DNA of 64,000 nucleotides from Hypomesus transpacificus (GCF_021917145.1 NC_061082.1:16719682-16783681); one strand, 5' to 3'; shown: positions 1 through 12,939, counted from the first letter of the stretch. Translations and numbers: made by a program. Notes: generated by a model from the sequence alone, not told the origin.

Positions 1-3000
1 CTACAATCTTCTGCCTCAGCTTGGCAGGTACTAGGTGCTGGTCACTATTGTCTGCCAGTTCCAGAAGCAGCAAGGCCAGTGCTTCTACTTCCTCCAATCC
101 TGGCAGATGCATATGACTCTGTTTCATCAGGACATCCTGCAGTGCAGGGCTATCCTCTTCCTCCACCTGCTCTACTTGTGTGAGGCTGACATGTGCCCTA
201 CTGATGGTGTCCATGTGATCTTCCCCTGAATCTGACCACAAGTCAACACCCTCATCTTCTGACTCCTCTTTGCTCTGTTCAGCCGACTCCTCACGATCAC
301 CTTCACGAGACTCCTCAACGTCACGAGACTGCTCTTCTTCAACTGCAAATATGTAACGTATAAACAACAAATGTGTCAGGACAGTTAAAACAGTGTTGAC
401 AGAAAGGAGTGGGTATGGAAACATGAGTAACATCATTGCTTTATAAGTAAGTGCTGTACTGTGTGACTTTACTCTTTTCTGCATAGTAATCCCCGGCAGT
501 GAAGTCGGTGGACTGGCATGCGGCATATTCCACGCCGAGAAGTTCCTCCTCCTCTGGGCTGTCGTACTTCTCTGGGTAGGGCAGAGGAGCAAAGAAGTTG
601 GGCTCCAGCACGTGGTCTTTGCCGAAGAGCAGTTCAGCCTGCCGGTTCATGCGCTGGATCTGCCTAGCATCCATACAGGTCGTCTGCCGCCCCTTGCCAC
701 CAGCAACACGGAGTGATTCCATACGGCTGTTCCACTGCACAGCAAATGTGATAAGATACACCTGAAACACATGACCATGTATATGTGTTACAGAAAATAT
801 ATACAATTAGGAGGGATGATGTATCAAAGCTATGGAAAACATGTATAATGGATTATAAATAGAACATTTGCTATGAAGGAGTGTTTATATTTCATAATTT
901 ACTTGGAATGGCAGAATTCCACATCTCTTTGAAGGAACGGCATTGTACAGGTGTGCATGCAACCCCTCCAAAGAGTTACTGCCTCGTCGGCACCTGTACT
1001 TGTTCAACCGAACACCGTTCAGCACCACTTCCTTCACGGACACATAGAGCTGTATACCAGGAGGATCCTGTAGAACACATCACATTGCCAAGCATGTCAA
1101 GATGATTTTACAATGTCTAGATAAAGAAAGAACTTTAGGGATTAACTACAAAGTCATAAACTCACCTGCATACAACTGAGATGCTTGCTTGCGTTTGTCC
1201 AGTGAGCATCGACTGCCTCTGCTGACTTAAAGAGGTGGATTCCATCAATATCAAGGCCAGCTGGTCCCTTGAACTCGGCAATGATGGCCTCCACCACAGA
1301 CGCAGTCTCCTGTAACATTCAATCCCATTTCAATAATTCAAAATCACATTTCAAAAATTGAAGTTTTGTTGTGCTCATTTCTAATGATTGTATATGTATC
1401 TTTCATGATTAGATTTGATCGTAATTCAGTACAGTAAAAAATATTTTAACAAAAGGTGACAGATGCTTCATACTTATGTTACTCATGCATAGATTTCTTT
1501 AAAACATACCTCAACACCTCGGGTGATGCGTCTGACGTAGGCCTTCACCTGGTGAGGCTTGAGGAAATGGATCATTTCCTCTTCAGCATGGTTGGTATAC
1601 AGGTCAGGGTTACCATTCCTGACTGCCTGGACCAGCAGCATCATGTCATCCCGGTTGTAGGCCATCACTGCCCCTGCCAAGGCACTCATGAAGACGCCGT
1701 ACTTTGCATGGCTCTGTTTGATGACGACTGCTTCCCAGCGGTGCAGCCAGTGTCGGACATCCAGTCTGACCATGGTGCCCTCCTGAACCCAGTCATGGAA
1801 CAGGGTCTCAAGAAACGATGACCCACTGTCACTGAAATGATATCAACGTTTGTTGCATCACATGTACAAAAAGGTCAATGAATTTAAATATCAATTTCCT
1901 CATTAGTGTTATCATTATAAATAATTGTTGTTTAATTTACCGACAGCAGTTGTTGTCTGCATAGATTATTTTGGGCGCTGGGGCCTTGGCACGCCGAAAC
2001 CTGGCAATCAGGCCTCTTGCCATACGCCTGTAGCACCCCTCAGACTCTGCTGCCACGACCACTGTTGTCACAAACTGGCCCCACTCGTTTAATACACTGG
2101 TGACATACTGCATGGTGTCCTGGCCATCACCGTATATCTTCTTGAGGATCTAAAAAACACATTGTTTCTTTATAAATCATAATGCACAATTCAATCATCA
2201 AGAACTAGTGAGTTCATGAGTATGACAGAATACTGATCGAAGTGATATTATATACAAACCTTTTTTGTGCCATCGATGCAGAGTATTTCTCCAGTTGTGC
2301 TGAGGATGGAGGCCCTGTACACTGGAATCATCTCCATCTCTGCAATGAGGTGTGCGCGCCTCAAGACAGCAGGACATGGCAGGGGGGACATGGGGAGAGG
2401 AGGGGTGTAGCTGCCAGCAGCTTTAACATAGGGCAGAATTCCTGAAGTGTGTGCCTCATACAGGAGGGTCTGGTATAGGTCGCGGCGCTCCACATACCAC
2501 TCGTCATGGCCCTGCTGCAAGAGTCTTTGCACCTTACTCATGGACGTGGAGTTTAGCCGGTCGCCTAGCAGGGTGACCACGCCTCTGTCAATGGCACGCT
2601 TACCACACAGAATGGCAGGGAACATGCACCTGATGGCTGGGGCAAGCTTCATCAATATTTTGGGACTGTATGCCATCCACAGGTACTGTTGTGCATCTCC
2701 TCTATCTGGCTGCCTAACCTTTTCACAAAATGGACACTTCAGCTTCTCGGTCAACAGGGTGTAGTAGTTCTTCATCCCGCACACTTGCCGAGCATAGCTG
2801 CCAAAGCCCTTCAACTCCAGGTATTCCCCTGGCGGTGCACAGCAGTCTGTGTTGGGACAGCGGATCTTGGCTTGCATGACGCCGACTGGTCTCCAGAAGA
2901 AGGTATGAGTTGTGAAAAAAGCCAGCATGTTGGGCACCGCTCCCTTGACAGATGTAGGTAGAGGAGGTGGGTGGAACTCCATCTTTTTCTTCAACAGCTT

Positions 3001-4469
3001 TCTCTCCACTGTCTCTCCGCTGGCGTTCCTGTACGTGGTTGAGCGTTCAAAAAGACCGTAAGTCTCGTCTTGTTTAAGCCACTTGACATTCGGAGCTGCC
3101 ATACCAAGGGCTTGAGCAGATGCAGGTGGTTGGTCCCAGTATCTCTGCCATCCCTCCAGCACTACGCCCCCGGAGTCTGAGGAAAAGGCCTCTGCTTGAG
3201 ATGTGCTGGGTCTGTTTTCCCCTGGTTTGAGCTTTCCCCAGGTGGTAAGCTGTGTGGAGACAGGCACCTCGGACTCGTGAAGGAGTTTTTCTGAAGAGAC
3301 ACACAAAAATTGCAATTAGTGCTTTATAATAATACATTTCATTTAGTAGATACATGTCATTAGACCAAAACACTTTTGGCATCAATTTTGTTCGAATAAT
3401 AGAAGAACACAATGTATAAATATGTACATGAATTACAGTATGTAATATTGTATAAGGGACTTGTTTGACTGTTGCCTCTTTTACGGTATCAGTGCACTGA
3501 CCTCTGAGACCCTTTAAGGAAACGATTCTGTGCATTTTATATATGTACTGTCCACCTACTGTATTTCAGCATGTCATGAGAGACAGGGTATTCATTCATG
3601 CTCTCAGTTTGTCCTGAACTGATGATTTGATCCGGCCATCCTTTGTTGTGACTCTTTTCAGCCTGCCTTCATACTGAGAATTCACCTAACAATTACCCAC
3701 CTGCAGCAGTCAACAGTTCAGCATCAGTTGCATAGTTGGGATCCTGCTCTAACCTGGAGGCCGTGCACTCAGCCTTCTTTCTTTCTACCTTCTCTGTTTT
3801 CTGTTTCTACAAGAAATGTATAGTAAATGCCTTTGTGATGACGGTGATGATAGGTGCTAATTCTATTCATCAACAAAACAGTAATTGATTGTGAAAGCAT
3901 CTAAAGACAAGACATTCACTCAGTCATCTTACCTCCAACCTCTTCTCAAGATGACAAGTCACCGAAGGGAACTCCTTGACAAATTCAAGCAGCCGTGTCT
4001 TTTCCCACTTGAGAAAGTCGTTCTGCTCCCCCTTCAAGCAGTACTCGGCGAGCAACCACACAACCCATCCTATGTCGTTTTCAAGTAACCATTTGAAGGA
4101 TTGCCCGGCGTACCTTCCAAATGTACAGACCAACTGGGCTGTCCACATCTCCCCTCCAGATTTCTTCGCCTCCGCCTCTGCCGTTTCAGGATTCAGCCAT
4201 GTGGGGTCTATTGCTGCGCAGGGTGCATTGGCCACATGGTCAGCCACGCTCTTGGCTTCCTCCGTACAGTGCAGCCTTGCCTCTCCCGGCCTGTACAAAG
4301 GGATCTTCGGGTACTGGTGTTGCTTGAGGTGGGAGTGTAACTGATGCTTGGAAGTGAATTCTTTCCCACAAACATCACACTTGTTTTCCTTGGCGAAATG
4401 GGTCTTCATGTGTCGTGTCAAATTTGATTTTAAAGTGAAACTTTTGCTACACACGTTACACTTCTCCAT
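1..4469 (-). CDS. Transposase-like gene, copy A (3' part outside window)
   Basis: This is the 5' part of the gene described in full at 7350-12939. Coding exons, in order of transcription: 3933-4469 (ATG, two C2H2 fingers), 3701-3806, 2260-3290, 1941-2149, 1510-1831, 1166-1309, 903-1067, 473-761, then 1-342, which runs off the window. All internal exons have GT-AG borders on the minus strand and the joined frame stays open to position 1. The sequence appears identical to copies B and C, so there is no sign of decay. The acceptor before the start-codon exon is near 4493. The last part of the acidic exon and the final exon lie outside the window. Confidence 0.8.
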
Positions 4470-4729
4470 GTTTCAAGCAGGAAACTTGGGACCTGTGGAA
4501 ACAGGAATAGAAAACTTAAACTTCTCCCTATCCAAAATCAGCAGTTACATGTACACAAACAATATAAATCCATGCTACAATTCCGTTTCAAACTGCACAG
4601 CAGACAAGTCACACACCCAAAACACGTACCTCATACCTAAATATTGCAGCAAAGCTACCAGATTATCGATCAGTGAAAAACTGGCTCATATTTAATGACA
4701 AGAGGAACATGTATAATCCGCATGTGTAA

Positions 4730-5950
4730 ACAATGGCGTTTTTGCCGTTTTTTAGAGAATCAATCAACACAGCAAAACTGACACCTAGGTAGCTAGCTAG
4801 CTAGATGCACCCCCGAATTACCTACAAAATGAGCCAAGAATTAAGAAATTTGAACGAAAATTAGAGAAACGAGAGCATTAAATGTAGCTGGATCTCCGGT
4901 TCATATGTAGCTTAAACAATAGCGTTTTTGCCATTTTTCAGAGAATGAATCAACAAAGCAAAACTGACACCTAACTAGTTACATACACCACCGAATTACT
5001 TACAGAAAGAGCCAAGAATTAAGAAATGTGAATTTAAATGAGAGAAACGAGAGGATTAAATGTAGCTGGAAACTCCGGTTCATATGTTGCTAGCTAGCTT
5101 AAACAATGGCGTTGTTGCCGTTTTTCAGAGAATAATTCAACACAGCAAAACTGACACCTTGGTAGTTACATGCACCCCCGAATTACCTACAAAATGAGCT
5201 AAGAATTAAGAAATTTGAACGAAAATTAGAGAAACGAGAGCATTAAATGTAGCTGGATCTCCGGTTCATATGTAGCTTAAACAATAGCGTTTTTGCCATT
5301 TTTCAGAGAATGAATCAACAAAGCAAAACTGACACCTAACTAGTTACATACACCACCGAATTACTTACAGAAAGAGCCAAGAATTTAGAAATGTGAATTT
5401 AAATGAGAGAAACGAGAGGATTAAATGTAGCTGGAAACTCCGGTTCATATGTTGCTAGCTAGCTTAAACAATGGCGTTGTTGCCGTTTTTCAGAGAATAA
5501 TTCAACACAGCAAAACTGACACCTTGGTAGTTACATGCACCCCCGAATTACCTACAAAATGAGCCAAGAATTAAGAAATTTGAACGAAAATTAGAGAAAC
5601 GAGAGCATTAAATGTAGCTGGATCTCCGGTTCATATGTAGCTTAAACAATAGCGTTTTTGCCATTTTTCAGAGAATGAATCAACAAAGCAAAACTGACAC
5701 CTAACTAGTTACATACACCACCGAATTACTTACAGAAAGAGCCAAGAATTAAGAAATGTGAATTTAAATGAGAGAAACGAGAGGATTAAATGTAGCTGGA
5801 AACTCCGGTTCATATGTTGCTAGCTAGCTTAAACAATGGCGTTGTTGCCGTTTTTCAGAGAATAATTCAGCACAACAAAACTGACACCTAGCTAGTTACA
5901 TGCACCCCCGAATTACTTACAAAAAGAGCCAAGAATTAAGAAATTAGAAC
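4730..5950. repeat. Dimeric minisatellite in intron 1, copy A
   Basis: Seven subunits, each opening with acaatggcg or acaatagcg (near 4730, 4915, 5101, 5280, 5466, 5645 and 5831), alternate in two types of about 179 and 186 bp, giving a 365-bp higher-order unit. They lie between the untranslated first exon and the start-codon exon. A and C have seven subunits and B has five; this accounts for the 365-bp difference between units. Confidence 0.9.
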
Positions 5951-5954
5951 TTAC

Positions 5955-6207
5955 CTCGGAAAAACGAGAGCATTGACTGTATATTACTGTATTCGCATGT
6001 TACTAGCAGCCGCCATTGTTTTTAAAATACAGACGAACCTAGTTTGACGTCACGGACAAACATGAGCCTGATTGGTCTGTTGAGCAAAGGGCTCGCTCAA
6101 CATGGCTCAATGATTGGCTAATTTCTGCTCAACTCTGCTCAGCTCTGCTCAGCTCTGCTCAACCATTGGCCGCTAGTAGGGACTTGTCTGTTCGACCGCC
6201 TGGGAAT
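5955..6207 (-). promoter_or_regulatory. Promoter and untranslated exon 1, copy A
   Basis: On the minus strand a splice donor (CGAG then GTAAGT) borders 5955. Upstream of it is an ACAATGGCGGC motif resembling a YY1 site, then a perfect CRE palindrome TGACGTCA at 6045-6052. Beyond that are several CCAAT boxes and a cluster of GCTGAGCAGA-type repeats up to about 6175. The layout fits a TATA-less promoter with a short noncoding first exon. Positions 6194-6207 match 14 bases of the 5S rRNA C-box region. Confidence 0.6.
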
Positions 6208-6389
6208 GGCTCACCTCCCCCCCAAGTCCCTATTGCTCATCCTGGGATCACGATCACTTCCTGGGATCTCGTGATGGCGCTTTATTACACATTGTAGTTA
6301 TTATATATGAATACATGAATTAAAACTCTCCCAAATCTTTTTAATTAATTGAAAAACAACCGAGATTAATCTTATTTGTCAGACAGGTT

Positions 6390-7015
6390 GGATTTAGTAA
6401 AAAACAACATCCCCTGCACCAAAGAATTATATTTCTACATGAACCATGCAAGGAAAGTACCACAAAATATTCTATTAGAATTGACAGAAAGGTTGGATTT
6501 AGTAAGAAACAACAGCTCCTGCACCAAAGAATGATATTTCTACATGAACCATGCAAGGAAAGTACCACAAAATATTCTATTAGAATTGACAGAAAGGTTG
6601 GATTTAGTAAGAAACAACAGCTCCTGCACCAAAGAATGATATTTCTACATGAACCATGCAAGGAAAGTACCACAAAATATTCTATTAGAATTGACAGAAA
6701 GGTTGGATTTAGTAAGAAACAATAGCTCCTGCACCAAAGAATGATATTTCTACATGAACCATGCAAGGAAAGTACCACAAAATATTCTATTAGAATTGAC
6801 AGAAAGGTTGGATTTAGTAAGAAACAACAGCTCCTGCACCAAAGAAGGATATTTCTACATGAACCATGCAAGGAAAGTACCACAAAATATTCTATTAGAA
6901 TTGACAGAAAGGTTGGATTTAGTAAGAAACAACAGCTCCTGCACCAAAGACTGATATTTCTACATGAACCATGCAAGGAAAGTACCACAAAATATTCTAT
7001 TAGAATTGAGTTAAT
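6390..7015. repeat. 105-bp minisatellite between units A and B
   Basis: About six copies of a 105-bp unit with few differences, downstream of gene B and upstream of the promoter of A. Because 105 is a multiple of three and the unit lacks stops in some frames, long open frames appear on both strands; these are an artefact of the repeat. The same array recurs at 14495-15120. Confidence 0.9.
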
Positions 7016-7134
7016 CATGAGGAGCTGAACAAGATGCAGAGAGTTCGGGTCCTGAGGCACGTGGAAATGCCAGCTACCTTTCAGGCAGCCCCCCTTGGTC
7101 AGAACTTGGAACCTCTGGCTATCTTTGTCCAGTA

Positions 7135-7140
7135 TTTATT
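7135..7140 (-). terminator. Probable polyadenylation signal, gene B
   Basis: AATAAA on the minus strand about 210 bp after the stop codon of gene B, and the first good hexamer downstream. Transcript ends were not tested. Confidence 0.5.
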
Positions 7141-7184
7141 ACAGTATTCAGTAACTTTGATATATAAACTTTGGTATAAACATA

Positions 7185-7300
7185 TAAAACATATATAAAC
7201 ATAAAATATAAACATATTGAACATATCAAACATATCAAACATATCAAACATATCAAACATATCAAACATATAAACAAATTGAACATATCAAACATAATAA
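7185..7300. repeat. Microsatellite, 9-bp unit aaacatatc
   Basis: Imperfect run of aaacatatc in the 3' flank of gene B. The identical run is found in unit C near 15290-15405. Confidence 0.8.
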
Positions 7301-7349
7301 AATATAAACCATATAAAATATACAAACTAAAACTGAAATCACAAGTGCA

Positions 7350-10300
7350 CTAAGGTGCTTTCCTTTTTTCTAATACATCATTAACCACCCTTTTGAAATG
7401 CTCAAAACTTTCATACACCACACCTTCAAAACCCAAAGTGGTGGCCTTTCTGGTTACAGGGCAGAACGTAAAGATTTTCTGGTTGCTTCCAGAAACCGTA
7501 TCTTTTGAGGGTGTGTATCTCTTACGCTGCCCCCCACAATTGGGTACCTGGCACGCCCCGCATGGCCTCAAGGATCTATGAGGCTTGGCTGGTTTGGACA
7601 CAGGTACAGGTGGCGGTGCTGCTGGAATAAAGCCAGCACTGCCCTGACTGCAGGATGTCCCCAGCAGCATCATGGATGGAGCCCGTGGCTGTGCCGGGAC
7701 CACCAGCAGTACTGGCGCTGCAGACACTTGAGGCGGGATGTACGTGGCAGGCTTGGGCTGGATGGGCTTGTTCCCCTGCTCTGCTGGTTTCTTCATTTCT
7801 AGCCTGCAATAACATGCGGGGAGTGACAGGATAGTGTAAGCATTCAACTATGTAAATTGGTGGTTAAGTTTACTTGTGAAAGAATGTACTTACCTTCGCT
7901 TTGCACCACGCCTTTCCCCAGCCAGGTGATCCAGGTTTTCGTACTGTACCTGAGCTCGAGCTGGAACCGGTAGGGTTGTTGGCAGATTAGGTGCCTCTGG
8001 CATGGGGTCATAAGACAGTACTCTCTTGTGGACTTTCACCTTGGGCACAACTGTCGCCCAGTAGTTGGCCTTTTTCTCTTCCTTTCTGATGAAGTTGGAG
8101 ATTGACTTGGCGTTAAGATTTGGCAGGGGAATGGACAGGTTGCTCAGAATGGGATCGTCCCTAACTTGATCCACAATCCTTTTGTACTGCGCCTTTATAG
8201 CAGTATTCACTTTACTGGGGCTGGATTGGAGACTGGCTGGTGGACGGTTTTTCAGCATCTTTATGACCAGGTACAAGAGTCGGGTGTCTTCGGTCACCTG
8301 TGCTGCCTGAGGGTAACGCATCCAGCTGAACTTGGTCTTCTGAGCTGCCCTGTTCTCAGGTGTGTCTGCCCCCAGACACCGTCCAAACAGGGTGAAGCCC
8401 CATCTGGACTCGTACTTTTTAACAAAGCTCGAAGCGGTCTTGTCGTGGTCTAGAAGGGAACCAGCAGCAGCTACAATCTTCTGCCTCAGCTTGGCAGGTA
8501 CTAGGTGCTGGTCACTATTGTCTGCCAGTTCCAGAAGCAGCAAGGCCAGTGCTTCTACTTCCTCCAATCCTGGCAGATGCATATGACTCTGTTTCATCAG
8601 GACATCCTGCAGTGCAGGGCTATCCTCTTCCTCCACCTGCTCTACTTGTGTGAGGCTGACATGTGCCCTACTGATGGTGTCCATGTGATCTTCCCCTGAA
8701 TCTGACCACAAGTCAACACCCTCATCTTCTGACTCCTCTTTGCTCTGTTCAGCCGACTCCTCACGATCACCTTCACGAGACTCCTCAACGTCACGAGACT
8801 GCTCTTCTTCAACTGCAAATATGTAACGTATAAACAACAAATGTGTCAGGACAGTTAAAACAGTGTTGACAGAAAGGAGTGGGTATGGAAACATGAGTAA
8901 CATCATTGCTTTATAAGTAAGTGCTGTACTGTGTGACTTTACTCTTTTCTGCATAGTAATCCCCGGCAGTGAAGTCGGTGGACTGGCATGCGGCATATTC
9001 CACGCCGAGAAGTTCCTCCTCCTCTGGGCTGTCGTACTTCTCTGGGTAGGGCAGAGGAGCAAAGAAGTTGGGCTCCAGCACGTGGTCTTTGCCGAAGAGC
9101 AGTTCAGCCTGCCGGTTCATGCGCTGGATCTGCCTAGCATCCATACAGGTCGTCTGCCGCCCCTTGCCACCAGCAACACGGAGTGATTCCATACGGCTGT
9201 TCCACTGCACAGCAAATGTGATAAGATACACCTGAAACACATGACCATGTATATGTGTTACAGAAAATATATACAATTAGGAGGGATGATGTATCAAAGC
9301 TATGGAAAACATGTATAATGGATTATAAATAGAACATTTGCTATGAAGGAGTGTTTATATTTCATAATTTACTTGGAATGGCAGAATTCCACATCTCTTT
9401 GAAGGAACGGCATTGTACAGGTGTGCATGCAACCCCTCCAAAGAGTTACTGCCTCGTCGGCACCTGTACTTGTTCAACCGAACACCGTTCAGCACCACTT
9501 CCTTCACGGACACATAGAGCTGTATACCAGGAGGATCCTGTAGAACACATCACATTGCCAAGCATGTCAAGATGATTTTACAATGTCTAGATAAAGAAAG
9601 AACTTTAGGGATTAACTACAAAGTCATAAACTCACCTGCATACAACTGAGATGCTTGCTTGCGTTTGTCCAGTGAGCATCGACTGCCTCTGCTGACTTAA
9701 AGAGGTGGATTCCATCAATATCAAGGCCAGCTGGTCCCTTGAACTCGGCAATGATGGCCTCCACCACAGACGCAGTCTCCTGTAACATTCAATCCCATTT
9801 CAATAATTCAAAATCACATTTCAAAAATTGAAGTTTTGTTGTGCTCATTTCTAATGATTGTATATGTATCTTTCATGATTAGATTTGATCGTAATTCAGT
9901 ACAGTAAAAAATATTTTAACAAAAGGTGACAGATGCTTCATACTTATGTTACTCATGCATAGATTTCTTTAAAACATACCTCAACACCTCGGGTGATGCG
10001 TCTGACGTAGGCCTTCACCTGGTGAGGCTTGAGGAAATGGATCATTTCCTCTTCAGCATGGTTGGTATACAGGTCAGGGTTACCATTCCTGACTGCCTGG
10101 ACCAGCAGCATCATGTCATCCCGGTTGTAGGCCATCACTGCCCCTGCCAAGGCACTCATGAAGACGCCGTACTTTGCATGGCTCTGTTTGATGACGACTG
10201 CTTCCCAGCGGTGCAGCCAGTGTCGGACATCCAGTCTGACCATGGTGCCCTCCTGAACCCAGTCATGGAACAGGGTCTCAAGAAACGATGACCCACTGTC

Positions 10301-12939
10301 ACTGAAATGATATCAACGTTTGTTGCATCACATGTACAAAAAGGTCAATGAATTTAAATATCAATTTCCTCATTAGTGTTATCATTATAAATAATTGTTG
10401 TTTAATTTACCGACAGCAGTTGTTGTCTGCATAGATTATTTTGGGCGCTGGGGCCTTGGCACGCCGAAACCTGGCAATCAGGCCTCTTGCCATACGCCTG
10501 TAGCACCCCTCAGACTCTGCTGCCACGACCACTGTTGTCACAAACTGGCCCCACTCGTTTAATACACTGGTGACATACTGCATGGTGTCCTGGCCATCAC
10601 CGTATATCTTCTTGAGGATCTAAAAAACACATTGTTTCTTTATAAATCATAATGCACAATTCAATCATCAAGAACTAGTGAGTTCATGAGTATGACAGAA
10701 TACTGATCGAAGTGATATTATATACAAACCTTTTTTGTGCCATCGATGCAGAGTATTTCTCCAGTTGTGCTGAGGATGGAGGCCCTGTACACTGGAATCA
10801 TCTCCATCTCTGCAATGAGGTGTGCGCGCCTCAAGACAGCAGGACATGGCAGGGGGGACATGGGGAGAGGAGGGGTGTAGCTGCCAGCAGCTTTAACATA
10901 GGGCAGAATTCCTGAAGTGTGTGCCTCATACAGGAGGGTCTGGTATAGGTCGCGGCGCTCCACATACCACTCGTCATGGCCCTGCTGCAAGAGTCTTTGC
11001 ACCTTACTCATGGACGTGGAGTTTAGCCGGTCGCCTAGCAGGGTGACCACGCCTCTGTCAATGGCACGCTTACCACACAGAATGGCAGGGAACATGCACC
11101 TGATGGCTGGGGCAAGCTTCATCAATATTTTGGGACTGTATGCCATCCACAGGTACTGTTGTGCATCTCCTCTATCTGGCTGCCTAACCTTTTCACAAAA
11201 TGGACACTTCAGCTTCTCGGTCAACAGGGTGTAGTAGTTCTTCATCCCGCACACTTGCCGAGCATAGCTGCCAAAGCCCTTCAACTCCAGGTATTCCCCT
11301 GGCGGTGCACAGCAGTCTGTGTTGGGACAGCGGATCTTGGCTTGCATGACGCCGACTGGTCTCCAGAAGAAGGTATGAGTTGTGAAAAAAGCCAGCATGT
11401 TGGGCACCGCTCCCTTGACAGATGTAGGTAGAGGAGGTGGGTGGAACTCCATCTTTTTCTTCAACAGCTTTCTCTCCACTGTCTCTCCGCTGGCGTTCCT
11501 GTACGTGGTTGAGCGTTCAAAAAGACCGTAAGTCTCGTCTTGTTTAAGCCACTTGACATTCGGAGCTGCCATACCAAGGGCTTGAGCAGATGCAGGTGGT
11601 TGGTCCCAGTATCTCTGCCATCCCTCCAGCACTACGCCCCCGGAGTCTGAGGAAAAGGCCTCTGCTTGAGATGTGCTGGGTCTGTTTTCCCCTGGTTTGA
11701 GCTTTCCCCAGGTGGTAAGCTGTGTGGAGACAGGCACCTCGGACTCGTGAAGGAGTTTTTCTGAAGAGACACACAAAAATTGCAATTAGTGCTTTATAAT
11801 AATACATTTCATTTAGTAGATACATGTCATTAGACCAAAACACTTTTGGCATCAATTTTGTTCGAATAATAGAAGAACACAATGTATAAATATGTACATG
11901 AATTACAGTATGTAATATTGTATAAGGGACTTGTTTGACTGTTGCCTCTTTTACGGTATCAGTGCACTGACCTCTGAGACCCTTTAAGGAAACGATTCTG
12001 TGCATTTTATATATGTACTGTCCACCTACTGTATTTCAGCATGTCATGAGAGACAGGGTATTCATTCATGCTCTCAGTTTGTCCTGAACTGATGATTTGA
12101 TCCGGCCATCCTTTGTTGTGACTCTTTTCAGCCTGCCTTCATACTGAGAATTCACCTAACAATTACCCACCTGCAGCAGTCAACAGTTCAGCATCAGTTG
12201 CATAGTTGGGATCCTGCTCTAACCTGGAGGCCGTGCACTCAGCCTTCTTTCTTTCTACCTTCTCTGTTTTCTGTTTCTACAAGAAATGTATAGTAAATGC
12301 CTTTGTGATGACGGTGATGATAGGTGCTAATTCTATTCATCAACAAAACAGTAATTGATTGTGAAAGCATCTAAAGACAAGACATTCACTCAGTCATCTT
12401 ACCTCCAACCTCTTCTCAAGATGACAAGTCACCGAAGGGAACTCCTTGACAAATTCAAGCAGCCGTGTCTTTTCCCACTTGAGAAAGTCGTTCTGCTCCC
12501 CCTTCAAGCAGTACTCGGCGAGCAACCACACAACCCATCCTATGTCGTTTTCAAGTAACCATTTGAAGGATTGCCCGGCGTACCTTCCAAATGTACAGAC
12601 CAACTGGGCTGTCCACATCTCCCCTCCAGATTTCTTCGCCTCCGCCTCTGCCGTTTCAGGATTCAGCCATGTGGGGTCTATTGCTGCGCAGGGTGCATTG
12701 GCCACATGGTCAGCCACGCTCTTGGCTTCCTCCGTACAGTGCAGCCTTGCCTCTCCCGGCCTGTACAAAGGGATCTTCGGGTACTGGTGTTGCTTGAGGT
12801 GGGAGTGTAACTGATGCTTGGAAGTGAATTCTTTCCCACAAACATCACACTTGTTTTCCTTGGCGAAATGGGTCTTCATGTGTCGTGTCAAATTTGATTT
12901 TAAAGTGAAACTTTTGCTACACACGTTACACTTCTCCAT
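7350..12939 (-). CDS. Intact transposase-like gene, copy B (1391 aa, 10 coding exons)
   Basis: Coding exons: 12403-12939, 12171-12276, 10730-11760, 10411-10619, 9980-10301, 9636-9779, 9373-9537, 8943-9231, 7894-8812, 7350-7803. All borders are GT-AG; the lengths sum to 4176 bp, a stop-free frame plus terminator. Domains: C2H2 fingers at residues 4-24 and 31-51; an FGRYAGQSFKWLLENDIGW motif at 117-135; a Cys-rich DUF6729-like domain (FFWRP at 345-349, Cys 359, 364, 365, 385, 400, 403); an RNase H-like core with Asp554 (CIDGTKK), Asp623 (YADNNCC), LDVRHW at 651-656 and Glu817 (NSLEGLH); an acidic stretch near 935-985; and C-terminal Cys 1322, 1325, 1330, 1355. By recall, related proteins are numerous in fish genomes. 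DNA binding and cleavage are inferred; a domesticated gene is the alternative. Confidence 0.85.

Larger units (their letters stand above)
1..6249. repeat. Tandem unit A (incomplete, cut by window edge)
   Basis: First of three head-to-tail copies of a gene-bearing unit. Bases from position 1 reappear without visible change from 8471 and again from 16576. It ends near 6249, where homology to the right end of unit C fades. It has seven intronic minisatellite subunits, as C does, whereas B has five. No terminal inverted repeat or target duplication was found at the junctions, so local tandem duplication fits better than three separate insertions (inference). Confidence 0.9.

Noticed and set aside
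3074-3535. 153-codon minus-strand frame (also in B and C) and the 105- and 122-codon plus-strand frames over exons 2 and 4
   Set aside because: Shadows of the coding exons in other frames; the 153-codon frame crosses an intron and its N-terminal half has no family resemblance.
6341-7060. 239-codon open frame on the minus strand made of 35-residue repeats (also 14446-15165)
   Set aside because: It is a 105-bp minisatellite; a period divisible by three keeps frames open on both strands. No start context, splice sites or homologue.
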